From: Stramenopiles sp. TOSAG23-2
Lineage: Eukaryota > Sar
Direction of reading: 5' to 3'
Assembly (NCBI GenBank): GCA_900128395.1
Contig: LT649869.1
Location: forward strand, 1-12,224
Length of the DNA stretch: 12,224 nt
Part shown: positions 9,276 through 12,224 of the stretch, piece after piece
Position numbering within the stretch: the stretch's first letter is position 1
Layout: each line of letters starts with the position of its first letter
Notes under the pieces: generated by a model
Database searches by the model: none
What the model was told of the DNA's origin: nothing
What the model saw: only the letters and a program-made list of their open reading frames with translations
Made by a program: the position numbers and the translations under genes

Positions 9276-10432
9276 CGACAAATACAACAAGTACAATTTC
9301 TATGTCAAAAGGTAAAACAAATGAAAAGAATCACTGTCCATCTCTTGGCAATAATAATAACGATGAGTCAGTCCATTGGACAAATACGCAAACAAGTAAA
9401 CATACAATTTCGAGGAAGAAAGAAGGGTTAAAGAAGAATGCGTTGCCACGCTTAGAAATGCTAAAAAAGGAACAACAGAAGTTTGTTAAACGGACTGATA
9501 AGATAAAGAAAAAAAAGGAAGAGCAACAACAACAAATTGCAAGAGCGGAGCTCACTGCAAACCATATGGCAAATACGATAAAAAAATTGACTAGACAAAA
9601 GCGAAAAAAATCTAGTGATGATGGGGAAAGAAAGAAAACAAAGTTGGAAGATAATGGTACAAGACAGTCAGATCATTTAAAAAAGTTTATGAAAATTGTG
9701 GAATCAGTGGAAATAGAAAAGAAGCAAGAAAGTGGTGTAGAACTTGATACGACGAAGGGGCCACTTAAAGGTTTTAAATGTGTCATTGCCATTCGATCAA
9801 ATCTAGGTAGTACACTGAGTCCAATATGTGATACATATTGGACAACCTCTTCAGGAATTAAATGCCGCTCTTCTCTCGAGATACAAAAACGTCTTAATAT
9901 GCTAAGTTTTGAAGACAGCCGTAACTATGCGACTGCAATGTTTAAACAAATGAATTGTATTTATCTCAAATCAACTAGGATAAGGTATTTGAAAAAGTAT
10001 TGGCGCTGGAATACGGATGGTGACTGTCTCATTGATGAAAGTGATGATTCTGTGGCCTATAGTCGAAATAATAATAATATTACTAGTGGCAGTAGTAGTA
10101 GTAGCAGTAGTAGTAATAATAACAGAGGAAAAGTCGACAGTAAAATGAAGGAGGTAGTAAGGCATGCAGAGAATATAATTGGTGGACCTTCACATGAAGA
10201 ATATAATCCGTTGTATCTTGTAAAATGGAAAGGGTTACGTGATCCATCATGGGAAACATATAGTAACTTAGTGGAAATGATGGGTGGTTGTAAATATGTT
10301 GATCAATTGATTCACGAGTATAAAAATGCCTCTGCATCAAACGGTGGCCGCAATGAAAAAAAGAAAAAGAATGAAGAGAAAAAACGTGAAAGTACAAATA
10401 ATAAGCGTGATGTAAATAATCTACGTCTTTAA
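7529..10432 (+). CDS. AlkB-like oxygenase fused to MBD-like domain and chromodomain (spliced)
   Basis: Joining 7529-8208 to 8296-10432 gives 938 residues. An AlkB-like 2OG-Fe(II) oxygenase (about 70-345) has metal ligands H233, D235 and H319, and RLSMTLR (331-337) matches the 2OG-binding RxxxxxR of AlkB. Cysteines at 171, 174, 181 and 184 (CxxC-x6-CxxC) and at 303, 313, 315 and 316 suggest zinc sites inserted in the fold. A basic KKRKR follows at 368-372. Residues 376-453 weakly resemble the TPL-binding or RAMA-type chromatin modules. Ser, Thr and Asn runs and a Lys/Glu/Gln-rich coil with likely nuclear signals (about 600-680) follow. Residues 719-763 look like a methyl-CpG-binding domain, with R727, D739, Y741 and R751 (D-Y and D-R spacing as in MeCP2). 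Residues 846-904 form a chromodomain (YLVKWKGL, then SWE). The inferred role is nuclear: a nucleic-acid demethylase or hydroxylase that recognises methylated DNA and chromatin. The oxygenase and chromodomain are well supported, the MBD fairly well, the 376-453 module weakly. Confidence 0.85.
8209..8295 (+). other. 87-bp spliceosomal intron
   Basis: The donor CTG|GTAAGT at 8209 and acceptor CCACAG|GG ending at 8295 are canonical. A branch-site-like TCTAAC lies at 8259-8264, about 33 nt before the acceptor. Removing it joins the two long frames in phase: TG plus G gives W227, followed by ETLGTHWD. The product runs straight through the AlkB metal-binding motif. The intron contains a TAA directly in frame after the donor G, so retention would stop translation after W227, just before H233. 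Confidence 0.93.
9089..9130 (+). repeat. AGT/AGC serine codon repeat
   Basis: Fourteen codons, nearly all AGT or AGC with two GGT, encode a Ser/Gly linker after the 376-453 module of the AlkB-chromo protein. This is a trinucleotide microsatellite inside coding DNA, probably a flexible linker. Confidence 0.9.
9242..9276 (+). repeat. ACA threonine codon repeat
   Basis: A run of repeated ACA codons encodes a poly-Thr tract in the central linker of the AlkB-chromo protein. It is likely variable in length between strains. No domain lies here. Confidence 0.9.
10084..10123 (+). repeat. Second AGT/AGC serine repeat with Asn codons
   Basis: A second serine codon repeat (AGT, AGC, one GGC, then AAT/AAC) separates the MBD-like region from the chromodomain, acting as a flexible spacer between the two putative reader domains. 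Confidence 0.88.
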
Positions 10433-10768
10433 CACATATATATTGATACTATATGCGCAGCTGCAGGCTGCACGTAAGAAGCCTCGTGATGCTTATAAAA
10501 TATTTAATTACGCGTGTATGCTTTCGTTTAGATAATTTCAATATTATTACGAGTATCATACGAGTATAAAATAATTCTCTTATTTATAATTTAAAGATTT
10601 TACATACACGAGTATATATATTTTTTTTATTATATTAAATAATACATTTTAATATATATATATATATACACATTTACTCGTAAAAAGAAAAAGGCAAGAT
10701 TTTTTTAAACAGGATATAATTTAAGAAAAAAAAATACGAACGAACTGTTCGTACACTTTTTTCGAGTA
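10433..10768. other. Convergent intergenic region with 3' ends of two genes
   Basis: This AT-rich stretch lies between the ends of the plus-strand AlkB-chromo gene and the minus-strand SNARE gene, so both transcripts must terminate here. It holds an 8-bp palindrome GCAGCTGC (10457-10464), a (TA)8 run at 10653-10668, and a hairpin TACGAAC (10735-10741) / GTTCGTA (10747-10753) with a 5-nt spacer. TTTATT at 10626-10631 reads AATAAA on the minus strand, a possible polyadenylation signal for the SNARE transcript. There is no coding region. Confidence 0.5.
10735..10753. terminator. Hairpin between convergent genes
   Basis: A perfect 7-bp inverted repeat with a 5-nt loop (GAACT) lies between two converging genes, preceded by an A run and followed shortly by a T run (10757-10762). 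It could form in transcripts of either strand. A role in 3'-end formation is only a guess, because eukaryotic mRNA ends are usually set by polyadenylation signals. Confidence 0.3.
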
Positions 10769-11036
10769 ACCTATTCCATATTGACATAAATAAACAACAT
10801 AATGCAAAACGAAATCGTTAAAAACAAAATCATACATAGAAATCCATTATTCGTCGTTTTCAGCAATTTACTCATTCCACGCATTAAAAAATTCATTTTA
10901 GCACCTATTCCATATTGACATAAATAAACAACATAATGCAAAACGAAATCGTTAAAAACAAAATCATACATAGAAATCCATTATTCGTCGTTTTCAGCAA
11001 TTTACTCATTCCACGCATTAAAAAATTCATTTTAGC
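10769..11036 (-). repeat. Perfect 134-bp tandem duplication of the SNARE gene 3' end
   Basis: Positions 10769-10902 and 10903-11036 are identical over 134 bp and adjacent. On the minus strand the unit covers the last codons of the SNARE gene, including its whole transmembrane segment, the TAG stop and two further bases. The copy at 10903-11036 is the functional gene end; the copy at 10769-10902 lies past the stop and, since 134 is not a multiple of three, is in another frame. A second short open frame there repeats the C-terminal residues but has no SNARE motif. Confidence 0.97.
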
Positions 11037-11708
11037 TTGTGCTTCCTCCACTTCATCGTTAAATTCTTTTAACGATTTACTTTGCTCATCTAATTCCGTT
11101 GCTATACTTTCCGCCATACCACCAATACGCATTAAACCTTCATCCATATCATCTAAAACCTCATCTTGCTCTTTAAATATCCTTGCTTGTTCTTCTTTTT
11201 GATTATTTACAAAACGATTATTACCATTACTATTTTGACTATTTAAACTATTATAACCACCTTTTTTATTACTACCCATGCTACTTCCAACATTATTATC
11301 GTTGTCGCCAAACAAACCGCCTTTTGCGCGAGCTTGCTGAAGCATTTTTTCTTTCACTGCCGGTGACTTTATTGTTGTTTGTGCCGATACAATTTTTGCT
11401 TTTGCAGTATTGACAAATGAACGCCTATCACTTAACTCTTGAGCATCAATATGAGGAAATTTTGATGGCGCTCTTTCAACTACTTTAACCATTTTTTCTA
11501 AGTCGCCAACGTATTGTCTTAACCTATCTATAGTCTGTTGCACTTTTTCTGTATCCTTCCGCAAACTGTTATTATTTGGGGTATTAAATGACGTATCCCA
11601 TCTTTTCATACGAATAGATAGCGTATCTAATTTTGCAGTACATTTATCTTTAAATGCAAAAAATGGATCACCATGGTCTTTCATATGAATATTTTTCACC
11701 GAGGTCAT
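10905..11708 (-). CDS. Syntaxin-6-family Qc-SNARE
   Basis: This 267-residue tail-anchored SNARE belongs to the syntaxin 6/10/SYP61 group, which drives fusion of vesicles at the trans-Golgi network and endosomes. Near the N-terminus DPFFAFKD (14-21) matches the start of the syntaxin-6 N-terminal three-helix domain, which extends to about residue 112 and includes the family-typical KFPHIDAQELSDRRSFV (83-99). An Asn/Ser/Gly-rich linker (about 130-170) leads to the SNARE motif at about 174-238. Q209 in ELDEQ is the zero-layer glutamine, which makes it a Q-SNARE. Residues 245-264 form a single C-terminal membrane anchor followed by only three residues. No intron is seen. The start at 11708 is the first Met; M9 would also give an N-terminus of normal family length. 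It converges on the AlkB-chromo gene, and its 3' end is tandemly duplicated. Family assignment is strong; the exact orthologue is not determined. Confidence 0.92.
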   Translation of the reverse strand: MTSVKNIHMKDHGDPFFAFKDKCTAKLDTLSIRMKRWDTSFNTPNNNSLRKDTEKVQQTIDRLRQYVGDLEKMVKVVERAPSKFPHIDAQELSDRRSFVNTAKAKIVSAQTTIKSPAVKEKMLQQARAKGGLFGDNDNNVGSSMGSNKKGGYNSLNSQNSNGNNRFVNNQKEEQARIFKEQDEVLDDMDEGLMRIGGMAESIATELDEQSKSLKEFNDEVEEAQAKMNFLMRGMSKLLKTTNNGFLCMILFLTISFCIMLFIYVNME

Positions 11709-11909
11709 GCCTTCTCGTATTAAAATCTTAGTTATTCTTTTCGTATATATATATATATATACTGTAACGCCAAATCGTATAACTATATATGTATATGAAT
11801 GTATATATACGTGAAAAAAATAACTATAACATTCAAATAGATTTAGATACTGTATTTTAAAGAAAAAAACAATAAATAATAATTATTTATATCTATGCAC
11901 CTATTATTA

Positions 11910-11940
11910 AAGCCCGTGGGATTCCATAGTCCTACGGCTT
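11910..11940. other. Hairpin with 11-bp stem
   Basis: AAGCC (11910-11914) pairs with GGCTT (11936-11940). After one bulged C at 11915, GTGGGA (11916-11921) pairs with TCCTAC (11930-11935) with one G-T wobble, leaving an 8-nt loop. It stands out because the surrounding sequence is AT-rich. Its function is unknown. Confidence 0.5.
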
Positions 11941-12078
11941 AAGGCAGGCACATGTTTGCTTAAAAGTTAAAATAACAGGAGAATAGCATTGTTTTTTTGA
12001 CCGAAATATTTGATGAAAACCGATAATTTTGAGCTAAATGCATAAATCTCACATTTTTCAACATGGACACAGCATGGG

Positions 12079-12098
12079 CTGTACGGAAACCCGTACAG
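12079..12098. other. Perfect 8-bp hairpin with 4-nt loop
   Basis: CTGTACGG (12079-12086), loop AAAC, CCGTACAG (12091-12098). A tight, GC-rich stem in an AT-rich flank, about 140 bp from the other hairpin. Together they could mark a small structured RNA or a transposon remnant, but nothing identifies either. Confidence 0.5.
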
Positions 12099-12224
12099 GA
12101 TAAATGCAAAAAAATCTATTGATCTAAATGTCTAATTTTATCGGAGATTTTACACTCATAAATACACGCTAATGATATTCCCCTATTGTTTATTAGCCCT
12201 TTTTTACCTTTTTTTTTTCTTTTT

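Larger units (their letters stand above)
11709..12224. promoter_or_regulatory. Upstream flank of the SNARE gene; no gene recognised
   Basis: This 516-bp stretch contains the promoter and leader of the minus-strand SNARE gene. It has a (TA)9 run at 11744-11761, long AT-rich tracts, and two GC-richer hairpins (11910-11940 and 12079-12098). The right end (about 12198-12224) is a pyrimidine-rich run. I found no open frame with a recognisable product and no tRNA, snRNA or box C/D features that hold together. Positions beyond about 11900 could belong to an unseen neighbour. Confidence 0.45.

Noticed and set aside
10151-10327. Chromodomain as part of a retrotransposon integrase
   Set aside because: No reverse transcriptase, RNase H or integrase motifs and no long terminal repeats were seen; the chromodomain is joined to an AlkB-like enzyme instead.
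8303-10432. The second long plus-strand frame as an independent gene
   Set aside because: It would begin at a TTG without an ATG, splits the AlkB fold, and is preceded by a canonical intron that joins it in phase to the upstream frame.
10771-10971. A 66-residue minus-strand frame repeating the SNARE C-terminus
   Set aside because: It arises from the 134-bp tandem duplication read through the junction. It lacks the SNARE motif and N-terminal domain, so it is not a separate gene.
12008-12060. Box C/D snoRNA candidate starting at TTTGATGAAA
   Set aside because: The C-box-like TGATGA has no CTGA D box at a fitting distance and no terminal stem, so the motif is most likely chance.
1-12224. CRISPR arrays, prokaryotic operons or viral genes
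   Set aside because: Repeats are microsatellites or tandem duplications without spacers. The genes, intron and domain families are eukaryotic and cellular.

Overview
The window looks like nuclear DNA of an AT-rich unicellular eukaryote. It has long uninterrupted reading frames, one small intron with canonical GTAAGT...CAG borders, and Asn, Ser and Thr homopolymer runs made by codon repeats. It also has AT-microsatellite intergenic DNA and eukaryote-only families (syntaxin-6 SNARE, chromodomain, ER thioredoxin-fold proteins). TAA, TGA and TAG all end genes here, so the standard code applies. I cannot name the lineage from sequence alone; an alga, another protist or an early-diverging fungus would all fit.

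Layout. Positions 1-178 are the 3' flank of gene 1. Gene 1 (179-1759, minus) is a fungal/class II type threonine synthase with an unexpected C-terminal hydrophobic tail. A 666-bp divergent promoter region separates it from gene 2 (2426-6817, plus). Gene 2 encodes a 1463-residue type II membrane protein that joins a PhyH-like 2OG-Fe(II) oxygenase, a chain of redox-dead PDI/thioredoxin-like domains, a helical linker and a C-terminal JmjC oxygenase. A 121-bp perfect tandem duplication spans its stop codon. Gene 3 (7529-10432, plus, one 87-bp intron at 8209-8295) encodes 938 residues: an AlkB-like 2OG-Fe(II) oxygenase with inserted cysteine clusters, a possible TPL-binding/RAMA-like module, long low-complexity and basic coiled segments, an MBD-like domain and a chromodomain. 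Gene 4 (10905-11708, minus) is a syntaxin-6-family Qc-SNARE, convergent with gene 3. Its last exon end is repeated as a perfect 134-bp tandem duplication. Positions 11709-12224 hold the upstream flank of gene 4 and two hairpins, with no gene that I can recognise.

How the genes may work together. Genes 2 and 3 together carry three different families of the 2OG-Fe(II) oxygenase fold (PhyH, JmjC, AlkB), but their predicted compartments differ: ER lumen for gene 2, nucleus for gene 3. They are therefore probably neighbours rather than one pathway. The most interesting candidate system is gene 3, a single polypeptide that seems to combine a nucleic-acid oxygenase with a methyl-CpG reader and a chromodomain. 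This suggests a self-targeting DNA or RNA demethylase. Gene 2 is second: a lumenal double-hydroxylase built on a PDI-like scaffold. The threonine synthase with a tail anchor is third.
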